This document shows, in pieces, positions 1 through 7,591 of a DNA stretch of 64,000 nucleotides; position 1 is the first letter of the stretch, and the number at the start of each line of letters is the position of its first letter. The DNA comes from Aquiflexum lacus (GTDB taxonomy: Bacteria; Bacteroidota; Bacteroidia; Cytophagales; Cyclobacteriaceae). The DNA lies in NCBI RefSeq assembly GCF_015476655.1, contig NZ_JABFHF010000002.1, forward strand, positions 124,001 through 188,000, in the 5' to 3' direction. A program made the position numbers and the translations under genes. The notes under the pieces were generated by a model. That model saw only the letters and a program-made list of their open reading frames with translations, did no database searches and was not told where the DNA came from.

Positions 1-838
1 CTCCATAAAATTCAAATATCTTTTCCACTTGGGACAACTTGTGGTCAAAATGACTACCGGCTATCAATTGTTCCCTGGACAAGCCAATATCCCTTAACAT
101 CAAGGGACCTTTGGGAATATGATGCACTTCCAAAAACTCCATCAGGAAATCATAAAGGTTCCAGGGGCTGCTCGATACATAAAACAAGGGGTTGCTTTCG
201 ATTTCATCCCTCCCTTTTTCCATTGCTTTGTAAAATGCCGAAACACCTGGAAATGGAATTCGGGAATAGGCATTTCCCAAAAAAGTCGTCTTGATCATTT
301 CCCATAGTCTCGTAGCACCTGTTGGTACAATAGTATCATCAATATCCGAAATGATTCCATACTCCAAATGTTCAGAGGGCATGAATATCTTATTGATGGC
401 CGCTACTTGACCCTGTTTCGAAATGACCTTATCCAATAATTCCAAGTGTACTTCCTCCCATTGATTGGTAAAGGTACAATTGGCAGGAACAGGGATTCTG
501 AATTCAGCATAGCCTTCCTCATCAGATACAGCAATAACTTCATTTTCATAAAATGTAGCTTTGACCCTCACATGGGGTATTTCCCAAGTCATAAAGCGTT
601 TATACATTTTTTGAAAGTTTCTCAATCGCCTATCTTGTGCATCCGAAGGTCCGATTTTTCGGTCCCTGAGAATTCTTGCTACAAAATATATTTCCCGTTC
701 GTTGCCAAAACCTTTGTAAGGCATGATCATGATTGACTTGATCAGTCCTAGTTTGATTCCGGATTTGAGTTTAAAAGAAGAATAAGCCCGCTTGATTTGG
801 TATAAAAAAGGTAGTAGGTAAGATTGGCGTCTTTTCAA
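1..838 (-). CDS. APP1-type phosphatidate phosphatase family protein (DUF2183), 3' end outside window
   Basis: HAD-type phosphatase of the APP1/DUF2183 family; yeast App1 dephosphorylates phosphatidate, while the bacterial substrate is unproven. Read on the minus strand, the aspartate motif GIISDIDDTIVPTG lies near 310-355 and the second family motif FYVSSSPWNLYDF near 147-185. The C-terminus is cut by the window edge. An ATG at 730 would give a short N-terminus, but family-like sequence (LGLIKSIMIMPYKGFG) continues upstream of it, so I prefer the TTG at 838, a few codons after an in-frame stop. No signal peptide is visible. It stands alone, divergent from the isomerase pseudogene at 1010. Family call is firm; the start is less so. 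Confidence 0.82.
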   Translation of the reverse strand, partial: MKRRQSYLLPFLYQIKRAYSSFKLKSGIKLGLIKSIMIMPYKGFGNEREIYFVARILRDRKIGPSDAQDRRLRNFQKMYKRFMTWEIPHVRVKATFYENEVIAVSDEEGYAEFRIPVPANCTFTNQWEEVHLELLDKVISKQGQVAAINKIFMPSEHLEYGIISDIDDTIVPTGATRLWEMIKTTFLGNAYSRIPFPGVSAFYKAMEKGRDEIESNPLFYVSSSPWNLYDFLMEFLEVHHIPKGPLMLRDIGLSREQLIAGSHFDHKLSQVEKIFEFYG

Positions 839-1009
839 TTTGACTGGTTTTTAAAAATCAGGAATCCAAATTAGCCAAAATACTGTTGTGATTCTATTCT
901 TTTTTGCGATATTAATAATCGATTTGTCTTTAGGGTATCTGAATTAACAGAATCGGATAAGACAGAATTTTCAAACCCAATCAATCTTTATAACCCAAAA
1001 TATTTCGTG

Positions 1010-1950
1010 ATGAATCGTAGAAGAGATTTTCTCAAAAAAGCCGGATTGGCAACAGCAGCTTTAGGATTCGGTATTCCCCAATTCAGTTTCACTATGAAAA
1101 AACAAGACCCTTTGTTCAAAATCTCTCTTGCAGAATGGTCTGTCAACCGGTTGCTTTTTTCGGGACAGATGGATCATCTTGATTTTCCTTTGATGAGCAA
1201 AAAGCATGGAATTCTTGCGGTGGAGTATGTCAATCATTTTTTTATGGATAAGGCTCAGGACAGAAACTATCTCAAGGAAATGAATACCCGATGCGATAAT
1301 GAGGGGATCGACCAGGTCTTGATCATGGTGGATAGGGAAGGGACTTTGGGAGCCAAGGCTGCTACTGATAGGCAACAGACCGTTGAAAACCATAAAAAAT
1401 GGGTGGAGGCCGCGGAGTTTTTGGGATGTCATTCCATTCGGATCAATGCCTATACTGAGATTCCTTGGTCAACGGATCCAAAGATGGCTGCAGAAGCTAT
1501 GAAGCTTTGTGCAGATGGCATGCGATCTCTTTGTGAATTTGCTGATGACTTTGATATCAATATCATTATCGAAAACCATGGCGGATTTTCCATCGATGGC
1601 AAATGGCTCGTAGGTATGCTCGAACAGACCGGACATAAAAGAGCCGGCAGCCTACCGGATTTTGGCAACTTTAGGATTTTTAGGGATGAGAACAAACATG
1701 TTTCCTATGACTCTTATCAGGGTGTGGATGAACTGATGCCATGGCCAAAGGTGTCAGTCTCAAGCCAACTGTCTTTGATGACAAGGGAAACCAATATCCA
1801 TTAGACTATGAGCGGATGATGAAAATCGTGCTTTCCCATGGCTACCACGGCTATGTAGGCATCGAGCATGGCGAAAAAGACAAGGAATGGGAAAGTATTG
1901 TGGAGATTAGGGATACTTTGGTGGAAGTGAGGGATGCGATGAACGGGTGA
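1010..1950 (+). pseudogene. Tat-exported sugar phosphate isomerase/epimerase (TIM barrel), frameshifted
   Basis: Sugar phosphate isomerase/epimerase of the AP-endonuclease-2-like TIM-barrel family, exported by the Tat system in related genes. The N-terminus has a twin-arginine signal (NRRRDFLKKAG then a hydrophobic stretch). The barrel runs through IIIENHGGFS and LPDFGNFRI, typical metal-site strands, to DELMP at 1730-1740. There the frame breaks: the next family block AKGVSLKPTVFDDKGN is read one base earlier, from 1741, and continues to the natural C-terminus at 1950. One base appears to be missing in ATGCC_ATGGCC (family usually reads MPYAKGVS). The GTG at 1007 directly precedes ATG 1010, which I take as start. 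It could be a real mutation or a sequencing error; everything else looks intact. Confidence 0.85.
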
Positions 1951-2004
1951 ATTCCACCTCAAAGCTCATAATCCAAGCAACTTTTCACGTTCTTCTCGTG
2001 TCAA

Positions 2005-2232
2005 TTAAACCACCCTTCCAGCCTTACTATCCTCAATGCCTCTTTTTATACCCTTCAATACTCCGGAATTTTCAAAATAAGGGTCATTGCTAGGGGAAGG
2101 GTTTGTTTCCTTGGCCAAATCATCTTTCTCGGTAAACTTAACCTTAAACGCCTCGGCCAGTTTCTTAAAAGCTTCAATTATTTCTTTATTATCGCTCTGA
2201 ATTTCAATAGATTTCAAAGGGTAAATATACAA
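2005..2232 (-). CDS. small antitoxin-like protein, no toxin partner
   Basis: A 75-residue acidic/basic protein resembling the small Bacteroidota antitoxin-type proteins (DUF2683-like): an N-terminal strand (KSIEIQSDN), a helix rich in K/E (EIIEAFKKLAEAFKVKF) and a polar tail ending GIKRGIEDSKAGRVV. The same layout occurs in the antitoxin at 5293, which does have a toxin downstream. Here the 3' neighbour region (1950-2005) is far too short for a toxin, so it is an orphan. Start is uncertain: TTG at 2232, or TTG at 2217, which better fits the relative's N-terminus. Function as antitoxin is inferred from similarity of layout only. Confidence 0.55.
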   Translation of the reverse strand: MYIYPLKSIEIQSDNKEIIEAFKKLAEAFKVKFTEKDDLAKETNPSPSNDPYFENSGVLKGIKRGIEDSKAGRVV

Positions 2233-2350
2233 TTAAATTTAAAGGATTTTAAAAATGGATTAGCTTGAAATTATGCAGATATTCAATTTAGGACTTTATG
2301 TAAAACACCTTTTCCTGAAATTCAGGCACTTCCTTGTAAGTTTCAGCCTT

Positions 2351-2395
2351 CCCAATCTTCCAATTTTCTAATTTTTCAATCTTCCAATCCTCCAC
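2351..2395. repeat. pyrimidine-rich CTTCCAAT/TTTTCTAAT dispersed repeat
   Basis: Low-complexity block built of CTTCCAAT and TTTTCTAATTTTTCAAT words immediately upstream of rlmN. A second member stands at 34767-34800 upstream of the Rrf2 gene, in the same position relative to a TAnnTTTG promoter. Such blocks are common between genes in Cytophagales. Confidence 0.6.
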
Positions 2396-2419
2396 GACGG
2401 ACAAGTTCTTTAAATCCCC

Positions 2420-2427
2420 TACCTTTG
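2420..2427 (+). promoter_or_regulatory. -7 promoter element of rlmN (TACCTTTG), probably leaderless
   Basis: TACCTTTG matches the Bacteroidota -7 consensus TAnnTTTG. It ends four bases (CCCC) before the rlmN ATG at 2432, so the expected transcription start falls on or next to the start codon. No convincing TTTG -33 box is seen at the ideal distance. Confidence 0.5.
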
Positions 2428-2431
2428 CCCC

Positions 2432-3493
2432 ATGGACAGTACCGTAAAAAAAGACATTAGGAAGTTTACCTTGGAGCAGTTGGAAGAATTTTTTATCTCC
2501 CATGGTGAAAAGAAGTTTCGTGCCAAGCAGGTGTATGAATGGCTGTGGAACAAGTCCCTGAAAAACTTTGATGACATGAGCAATATCTCTAAAGAAACCA
2601 GGGAAATGCTCAAAGAGAACTTCACCATCAACCACATATTGGTGGACCTGATGCAGCACTCTACCGACGGTACAATCAAAAATGCCGTGAAGCTTTATGA
2701 CGAGAAAATAGTAGAATCTGTTCTGATCCCCACCACAAAAAGAATCACCGCCTGTGTTTCCTCTCAAGTGGGTTGCAGCCTGGATTGTAACTTCTGTGCC
2801 ACTGCAAGACTTAAACGCATGCGAAACCTCAACCCAGACGAAATCTACGATCAAGTAGTGGCAATAAAAGAAGAGGCAGAGACTTACTTCAACAGGCCCC
2901 TGACCAATATAGTATTTATGGGAATGGGCGAACCACTTCTCAATTATGCCAATGTCATAGAAGCCATCGACAAAATCACATCTCCTGATGGCCTGGGAAT
3001 GGCAGCGAGAAGGATCACACTTTCTACAGTCGGGATACCCAAAATGATCAAAAAGATGGCTGATGATGAGGTGAAGTTCAATCTTGCCGTTTCCCTGCAC
3101 TCAGCCATCAACGAAACCCGTAGCAGGTTAATGCCCATCAATGATGTCAATCCCTTAGAGGATTTGGCTGAATCCCTGAAGTACTGGTATCAAAAAACCA
3201 AACGAAAAGTCACCTATGAATATGTAATCTGGGAAGGCATCAACGACAACGAAGAACATGCCAGGGCTTTGGCAAAATTCTGTAAAATCATTCCTTCCAA
3301 AGTCAATATCATCCAATACAACCCAATCGACGAGGGTGAATTCCGTCAGGCATCCAAGGAAGCCGTGGAAATGTATGTCCGGATATTGGAACAAAACGGC
3401 ATCATCGCCAAAGTCAGAAAATCCCGTGGGCAGGACATCGATGCTGCCTGTGGGCAATTGGCGAATAAGAATGAAGTGGGGCAGTTGGGGTAG
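2432..3493 (+). CDS. rlmN: 23S rRNA (adenine-2503-C2)/tRNA methyltransferase RlmN
   Basis: Radical SAM enzyme that methylates C2 of A2503 in 23S rRNA and of A37 in certain tRNAs. The 353-residue length is normal. The CX3CX2C cluster that binds the 4Fe-4S centre is CSLDCNFC at about residues 115-122; VFMGMGEPLLNY and the S-adenosylmethionine-binding strands follow, and the catalytic cysteine is in DAACGQL near residue 341. The N-terminus (FTLEQLEEFF, FRAKQVYEWLW) is the family's helical domain. Start ATG 2432 is preceded by a TAnnTTTG promoter element with almost no leader. It is a single-gene unit. Confidence 0.97.
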   Translation: MDSTVKKDIRKFTLEQLEEFFISHGEKKFRAKQVYEWLWNKSLKNFDDMSNISKETREMLKENFTINHILVDLMQHSTDGTIKNAVKLYDEKIVESVLIPTTKRITACVSSQVGCSLDCNFCATARLKRMRNLNPDEIYDQVVAIKEEAETYFNRPLTNIVFMGMGEPLLNYANVIEAIDKITSPDGLGMAARRITLSTVGIPKMIKKMADDEVKFNLAVSLHSAINETRSRLMPINDVNPLEDLAESLKYWYQKTKRKVTYEYVIWEGINDNEEHARALAKFCKIIPSKVNIIQYNPIDEGEFRQASKEAVEMYVRILEQNGIIAKVRKSRGQDIDAACGQLANKNEVGQLG

Positions 3494-3501
3494 GATTATT
3501 G

Positions 3502-3530
3502 CCCACAAAGACACTAAGACGCAAAAGAAA
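3502..3530. repeat. CACAAAGACRCNAAGRCGCAAAG family repeat, copy 1
   Basis: Sequence CCCACAAAGACACTAAGAC followed by GCAAAAGAAA, right after the rlmN stop codon. Relatives are at 29156-29249 (two tandem copies), 29486-29520 (inverted) and 50082-50110 (right after another stop codon). It is a dispersed repeat family located just downstream of genes. Confidence 0.65.
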
Positions 3531-3560
3531 TAAAAGGATCAACCCTGACAACCAATTTAG

Positions 3561-3634
3561 TTAAAGATTGTCGGAGGGCCTAGGTGTAGTCCGGTACAAT
3601 TGTCGGGAGTATCTACACCTTTCAATCCTTGGAA
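3561..3634. repeat. hairpin-bearing dispersed repeat, copy 1
   Basis: About 74 bases with a perfect 8-base stem, AGGTGTAG (3582-3589) and CTACACCT (3613-3620), around an inner segment that has GTCGGGAG. A related copy lies at 5836-5908. It sits between rlmN and the convergent lipoprotein gene. No open frame is in it. Confidence 0.65.
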
Positions 3635-3652
3635 TTTCCGTTGATAATTGTT

Positions 3653-4744
3653 TTAGCTATCAGTCAAAGAAAATTCAACTACGTTTGGCTCTTCATCGAC
3701 GGTAAGCGCATAGATTTTTTTGTTTTTTTCATCTACCGTGATACTCAAAAGAGGAAAGTTCACCTGATATTGATTGAGAAGATTCCCTTCATAATCCACC
3801 TCAAAAATTCTGTTCAAGCTGTCGGAATCACTAAATTTTTGCCAATGTTTCCCACTGTATAATAAAAAGAATGAGGTTTCACCCGGATAAACATCGATAT
3901 AACGGCTTGGACTTGTTCTGTCGACAGAAGCCATCTGATAGCCCATGCTATAGCTGATTTCAAAATTTGGGATTTCATTTACCGGACCGTAAATGGTTTT
4001 GATTGTCTCACTTTCCAGATGGATGATTTCTATAAAATCTACTATACTTCCGGCCTTGATGAAATAGGTTTTGGTGGGATTTCCTTTGATTTCCCCCTGA
4101 AATATACTGCTGATGACATTGGCATCGAGATCCTCTTTTTTTATTCTTGTTGGATATTCTTTACCTGTGACCATATCTTTCCAGTTACCAAATTGCCTGA
4201 GGGTATCTCCTGAGATACTGAATTCAAAATATTTGGTCCAGCCATCTACTAACGTGGAAAGCAATGTAGAATCTGAAGTCCAGGAAAGGTCCGTGCTGAA
4301 GACCCCAGTTTTCATTTCCCTGCCAGTCTGTTCCTCAGCAAGTTTGACTGTATCATAAAGGTCAAATTTTGAAAATTTGATCTGTTCCATATCGAAAGTC
4401 CAAAACTTTCCGGCTTCTCCCCGGTCCTCAATTTTATAGGCCAAGGTGATTTCTCCGGGACCTAAACCATGGATGCCTTTTGAACTTTTGTAAGTTTCAT
4501 TTGCAATATCGATGATTTGGATTTTATTGTCATATTCATTTTTTCTTTCAGTGACAATCAAATGACCTTCCTTGAGAAAGATGTACCGGGGATTGATGAT
4601 TTCTTCAAAGTTGTATTTTTTCCCCTTTAAAAAAATCGGGGCAGGTAAATCATCCTCCGTGAATACAATAAAATCAGATCCTGGCTCATTTTTACAGGAA
4701 AATAATAATACAGCTGATAAAAAAATTATGGAGAATATCTTCAT
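3653..4744 (-). CDS. 6-bladed beta-propeller lipoprotein (BF3164-like)
   Basis: 363-residue lipoprotein: signal peptide MKIFSIIFLSAVLLFSC with the lipobox cysteine at about residue 17. The body is rich in beta strands with typical phrases of the Bacteroidota TolB-like/BF3164 propeller family: IINPRYIFLKEGHLIVTE, GLGPGE near the end of blade one, and DIANETY. These proteins sit on the cell envelope; their function is unknown, although many bind ligands or assist outer-membrane uptake. A relative lies at 33442 and a truncated one at 34580. It is monocistronic, convergent with rlmN, and no promoter could be assigned. Confidence 0.75.
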   Translation of the reverse strand: MKIFSIIFLSAVLLFSCKNEPGSDFIVFTEDDLPAPIFLKGKKYNFEEIINPRYIFLKEGHLIVTERKNEYDNKIQIIDIANETYKSSKGIHGLGPGEITLAYKIEDRGEAGKFWTFDMEQIKFSKFDLYDTVKLAEEQTGREMKTGVFSTDLSWTSDSTLLSTLVDGWTKYFEFSISGDTLRQFGNWKDMVTGKEYPTRIKKEDLDANVISSIFQGEIKGNPTKTYFIKAGSIVDFIEIIHLESETIKTIYGPVNEIPNFEISYSMGYQMASVDRTSPSRYIDVYPGETSFFLLYSGKHWQKFSDSDSLNRIFEVDYEGNLLNQYQVNFPLLSITVDEKNKKIYALTVDEEPNVVEFSLTDS

Positions 4745-4792
4745 CTTCTAAAATTTTAATTTTCAATTTAAAAAGAATTCTAAATTATTCAA

Positions 4793-5029
4793 ATGGGCAT
4801 GGCTTATGATAATGGTTTTCACTTAGTCTCTTTCGTTAATCTAATTGTTTATTTAGTTAAAGATAGTGAGATTTTGTATAGCAGGCAAATTAGACATTCA
4901 ACGGAAAGAACATGGACCAACACTTTGAATGAAGCGGAAGCCCTTCCTCCAGCACCTTTGGTAAAACAAGAACACTTGGACGAGCTGATCCGGTTGGCGA
5001 TGGAGGATTATATGAAGCGGTTGAAGTGA
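4793..5029 (+). CDS. possible small protein or gene remnant
   Basis: A 78-codon open frame whose second half (EALPPAPLVKQEHLDEL, IRLAMEDYMKRLK) has protein-like composition and codon use like its neighbours, while the first half is A/T-rich and less convincing. I do not recognise a family. It might be the 3' remnant of a longer lost gene, since the coding character improves toward the stop. It stands alone between the divergent lipoprotein gene and the toxin-antitoxin promoter region. Confidence 0.3.
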   Translation: MGMAYDNGFHLVSFVNLIVYLVKDSEILYSRQIRHSTERTWTNTLNEAEALPPAPLVKQEHLDELIRLAMEDYMKRLK

Positions 5030-5131
5030 ATGTCAAGGAAAGTTTTGTTTTCTAGAATTGTAATTTTGCTTCTGGATATATACCCATGGTGACTTTGCAA
5101 CAATGAATTTTAATTTACTTCTTAAGGTTTG

Positions 5132-5139
5132 TATCTTTG
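5132..5139 (+). promoter_or_regulatory. candidate -7 element (TATCTTTG) of the toxin-antitoxin operon
   Basis: TATCTTTG fits TAnnTTTG and lies about 150 bases before the antitoxin ATG at 5293. No clear -33 box, so this is tentative. The stretch 5030-5292 holds nothing else I can name. Confidence 0.3.
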
Positions 5140-5292
5140 AAAAAACTACACAATGCAAGGTGATTTCTATCTTTCCAAGATAAAAATTTTTGTAAATTAG
5201 TAGAGTCCCTGAGGAAACCCTGAAATCTTTCCCAGACTGAAATGGTAAAAAAACAACGCTTCTATGTTGAGGCACGATTAAATCGAAATATC

Positions 5293-5505
5293 ATGAAAAC
5301 AGTAAATACATTTATTATTCATCCGGAGACAGCAGAACAAGAAATCGCTCTAAAGGCATTTATCGAGGCACTTAAAATCAAATTTGAGATTACCAAGGAA
5401 AAACCTTATGACCCGGAATTTGTGGCCAAAATTCAAGAAAGCAGAAGGCAGGCCCAAAAAGGGGAAACTGTAAAGATGGATTTGGACGATATATGGAAAG
5501 ATTAA
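5293..5505 (+). CDS. antitoxin of YoeB-type pair
   Basis: 70-residue antitoxin: N-terminal strand TVNTFIIHPET, a helix EIALKAFIEALKIKF, and an acidic/basic tail ending MDLDDIWKD that would wrap the toxin. It resembles the DUF2683-like proteins found upstream of Txe/YoeB toxins in Bacteroidota. The open frame extends upstream to 5242, but ATG 5293 gives the family-like N-terminus. Its last 13 bases overlap the toxin start at 5493, so the two are translationally coupled. Such antitoxins usually repress their own promoter together with the toxin (family knowledge; no operator seen). Confidence 0.85.
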   Translation: MKTVNTFIIHPETAEQEIALKAFIEALKIKFEITKEKPYDPEFVAKIQESRRQAQKGETVKMDLDDIWKD

Positions 5506-5756
5506 TTGAGTTCACTATCCAGGCTAAAGAAGATATTGGCCATTTCAAAAAGTCTGGTCAAAACGGCATCCTGAAAAAAATCCGCAAACTCATCGAATCG
5601 GTTCAGCAAACACCCTTTGAAGGTATTGGAAAACCGGAGCCTTTAAAACATGGGCTCTCTGGATGCTGGTCTCGCAGAATCAACAAAGAGCATCGTCTAG
5701 TTTACGAGGTTTTCGATCATAAAATCTTTATTCTTTCTGCAAAAGGACATTATTGA
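5493..5756 (+). CDS. Txe/YoeB family mRNA interferase toxin
   Basis: 87-residue toxin of the YoeB/RelE fold, which cleaves mRNA in the ribosomal A site. Family landmarks are all present: FKKSGQNGILKKI in the helical part, IGKPEPLKHGLSGCWSRRI, then EHRLVYEV and the C-terminal SAKGHY. The general base/acid residues equivalent to E46, R65, H83 and Y84 of E. coli YoeB are kept (E of KPEPLKH, R of SRRI, H and Y of GHY), so it should be active. Gene start overlaps the antitoxin by 13 bases. The partner-less antitoxin at 2005 could in principle cross-interact. Confidence 0.93.
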   Translation: MERLIEFTIQAKEDIGHFKKSGQNGILKKIRKLIESVQQTPFEGIGKPEPLKHGLSGCWSRRINKEHRLVYEVFDHKIFILSAKGHY

Positions 5757-5835
5757 AAAAAGCCTTTTTATAACAGGATTTTTAGTTTTTTTAGATATTT
5801 CAGTAAAGCTATTGGAAGTTAATCAACCCACGTGG

Positions 5836-5908
5836 GTAAAGATTGGCGAAGGCGCTAGGTGTATTCCAGTACGGTTGTAGGGAGCATCTACACCTTTCTA
5901 TCCGTGGA
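5836..5908. repeat. hairpin-bearing dispersed repeat, copy 2
   Basis: Second copy of the element at 3561-3634: TAAAGATTGGCGAAGGCG then AGGTGTA (5857-5863) and TACACCT (5889-5895) as stem, with GTAGGGAGCAT inside. Divergence from copy 1 is spread over the length while the stem is kept, which suggests structure matters or the copies are old. Confidence 0.65.
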
Positions 5909-6153
5909 TCCCGTACAGTGGTCGGGAGCAATTCCCGAATTTCATAGGTGCCAAATTTAAAACCTAGGAGGATATGGCTTTTAGTGATTCAATTGCATCC
6001 TGATAGCTATCGGGATGGTTGGAAGATTGTAGGGCGTAATTGCAAACTACACCCAGCTTCCATTCAAGCTTATTCTTCTCTTAGGGAGGTGCAGTTTTAT
6101 TGACCCTTGTTCTTTATTTTTAAGAATTTCCTTTCCTTTTCCCGATGTTTAAA

Positions 6154-6161
6154 TAGTTTTG
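6154..6161 (+). promoter_or_regulatory. -7 promoter element (TAGTTTTG)
   Basis: TAGTTTTG matches TAnnTTTG 22 bases before the ATG at 6184, leaving a leader of about 17 bases. The -33 box is not clear. Confidence 0.45.
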
Positions 6162-6183
6162 TGCTGACCCAAATAATGATTCC

Positions 6184-6651
6184 ATGAAAAATCTACTCGT
6201 TTTATTTTTGCTTTTCGCATCATTTCAATTGGCCAAGGCCCAGGAACAAGGGGACACCCGTATTCAATTGGGGGTGGATTACAGGTTTCAGATCAATATT
6301 ATCGGGGCCAATGCAGGGGTTGAATATTTCTTTGTGGATAAGTTTTCGATTGCTCCGAATTTCACCTATTGGTTTCCAAATGTCGGAAGGGAGTCCAATC
6401 TGAATGTGGATTTGCGCTATTACATTACAGAAGGCGTGTCCCAGATCTATGTGTTGGGGGGATACAATAATCTTTGGCTCAATACGCAACCGGGACTTCC
6501 GGGAACTACGATTTCTAGAGCGGGGGGTAATTTTGGTGTCGGATCTTATTTCGACCTGATCGGTAACCTTGGAATGAATACGGAATTTAAGGTACAAAGT
6601 CAGAATACCAGACAAACCGTGCTAAGGGTTGCATTGGTTTGGAAATTGTAA
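6184..6651 (+). CDS. small outer-membrane beta-barrel protein
   Basis: 155 residues with a cleavable signal peptide (LLVLFLLFASFQLAKAQ) and then alternating hydrophobic strands (RIQLGVDYRFQINIIGANAG, FSIAPNFTYWF, LNVDLRYYI, IYVLGGYNNLWL) ending in RVALVWKL, the pattern of an eight-stranded outer-membrane barrel of the OmpW/porin-like type. Function is not predictable. Stop codon at 6651 is four bases from the end of the convergent rhomboid gene; the A/T-rich stretch TAAAAATCTATTTTTTA there may terminate both. Confidence 0.7.
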   Translation: MKNLLVLFLLFASFQLAKAQEQGDTRIQLGVDYRFQINIIGANAGVEYFFVDKFSIAPNFTYWFPNVGRESNLNVDLRYYITEGVSQIYVLGGYNNLWLNTQPGLPGTTISRAGGNFGVGSYFDLIGNLGMNTEFKVQSQNTRQTVLRVALVWKL

Positions 6652-6655
6652 AAAT

Positions 6656-7585
6656 CTATTTTTTACTGAATTCAAAAAGCTTCCTTTTTTCTTCCTTGCT
6701 AAGCGCATCGTAGCCTTTTTCGGCGATTTTGTCAAGGATAAGATCAATTTCCTCTTGGGTAGCAACTTCAATTTTTCCTGATGAACTATTTCCTGTCTTA
6801 GATGGAGCCGGGTCAGGAGTGGTGGTGTATGATTTCTTTTTTCGGTAAGTCACTTTTACAGAGGGCTTTTTCTCGAAAATATTGACAAAAAAGTTTCCGA
6901 TAGCCTGTATCCAAACGCCTAAATCTTTTCCTTTTTGAAGTTGATAGACATAGATAAAACCCAAAGCTGCCCCACCCAAATGCGCCAACTCCCCTCCGGC
7001 ATTCTCACCAGCAGAGTTTACAAATGCAATGAGCACATAGAAAATGGCGATGTATTTGATCTTAACAGGACCGAGAAGTAGTAGGAAAAAGGTGGTATTG
7101 GGTGAAAGCGTGGCTGCTGCCACTACTACGGCATAAACACCCGCACTTGCCCCTAGCATCCTGGAAGAACTTACGACTTCACTGAAATAGGGAGAAATAT
7201 TGTACATCACCACATAAAGTAATGCTCCTGCCAATCCACCTAGGATATAAATATTAGCCAGTTTCCGACTTCCTAGATATTCATGTAAAAGCAGCCCAAA
7301 CCAATATAGGAAAAGCATATTGAACAGGATGTGGAATAATCCTTCATGAAAAAACATATAAGTCAAAATTGACCATGGTTGGGTAATAATCTGACCAATA
7401 TCTGCAGGCATCATCAAAAGGGACCTAAAAGCCTGATACAATGATCCTGCCCCTGAAAAAGTAAAAATGACCCTGACAACAAGCATGGCAAAAAACACCA
7501 GAATGTTGATCGCAATGATCTTATACAAGCTGTTGTTGTTTTGCTTGAAAGCGTTTCTAAGGTTTAACAAGAATCCTCCGTACAT
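6656..7585 (-). CDS. rhomboid family intramembrane serine protease
   Basis: 309-residue rhomboid with six or so membrane helices and a soluble C-terminal tail of about 80 residues. The catalytic serine is in LGASAGVYA and the catalytic histidine in LAHLGGAALGF; the HILFNMLFLYWFG stretch corresponds to helix 2 (HxxxN). Rhomboids cut single-pass membrane proteins within or next to the bilayer; substrate here is unknown. It is the last gene of a minus-strand operon, six bases after another rhomboid, and downstream of mutL. The two rhomboids differ greatly in sequence, so this is not a recent duplication. Confidence 0.93.
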   Translation of the reverse strand: MYGGFLLNLRNAFKQNNNSLYKIIAINILVFFAMLVVRVIFTFSGAGSLYQAFRSLLMMPADIGQIITQPWSILTYMFFHEGLFHILFNMLFLYWFGLLLHEYLGSRKLANIYILGGLAGALLYVVMYNISPYFSEVVSSSRMLGASAGVYAVVVAAATLSPNTTFFLLLLGPVKIKYIAIFYVLIAFVNSAGENAGGELAHLGGAALGFIYVYQLQKGKDLGVWIQAIGNFFVNIFEKKPSVKVTYRKKKSYTTTPDPAPSKTGNSSSGKIEVATQEEIDLILDKIAEKGYDALSKEEKRKLFEFSKK

Positions 7586-7591
7586 AATCTA

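Larger units (their letters stand above)
5757..6183. other. 427-base intergenic block with hairpins, no gene
   Basis: No coding frame is supported. It contains a 12-base palindrome ACCCACGTGGGT (5826-5837), a dispersed repeat (5836-5908), a perfect hairpin TCGGGA-GCAAT-TCCCGA near 5922-5938, the repeat-like word CTGATAGCTATCGGG near 6000, a GTAG/CTAC stem around GCGTAATTGCAAA near 6030-6050, and the promoter element of the next gene. Confidence 0.6.

Noticed and set aside
1741-1950. Separate 69-residue gene starting at ATG 1741
   Set aside because: Its sequence is the continuation of the isomerase in the shifted frame; treated as part of the pseudogene.
2288-3100. 270-codon minus-strand frame opposite rlmN
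   Set aside because: Antisense shadow of a strongly supported gene.
6001-6060. Riboswitch or small RNA in the hairpin-rich gap before the outer-membrane barrel gene
   Set aside because: Stems are short and resemble dispersed repeats; no known riboswitch core seen.
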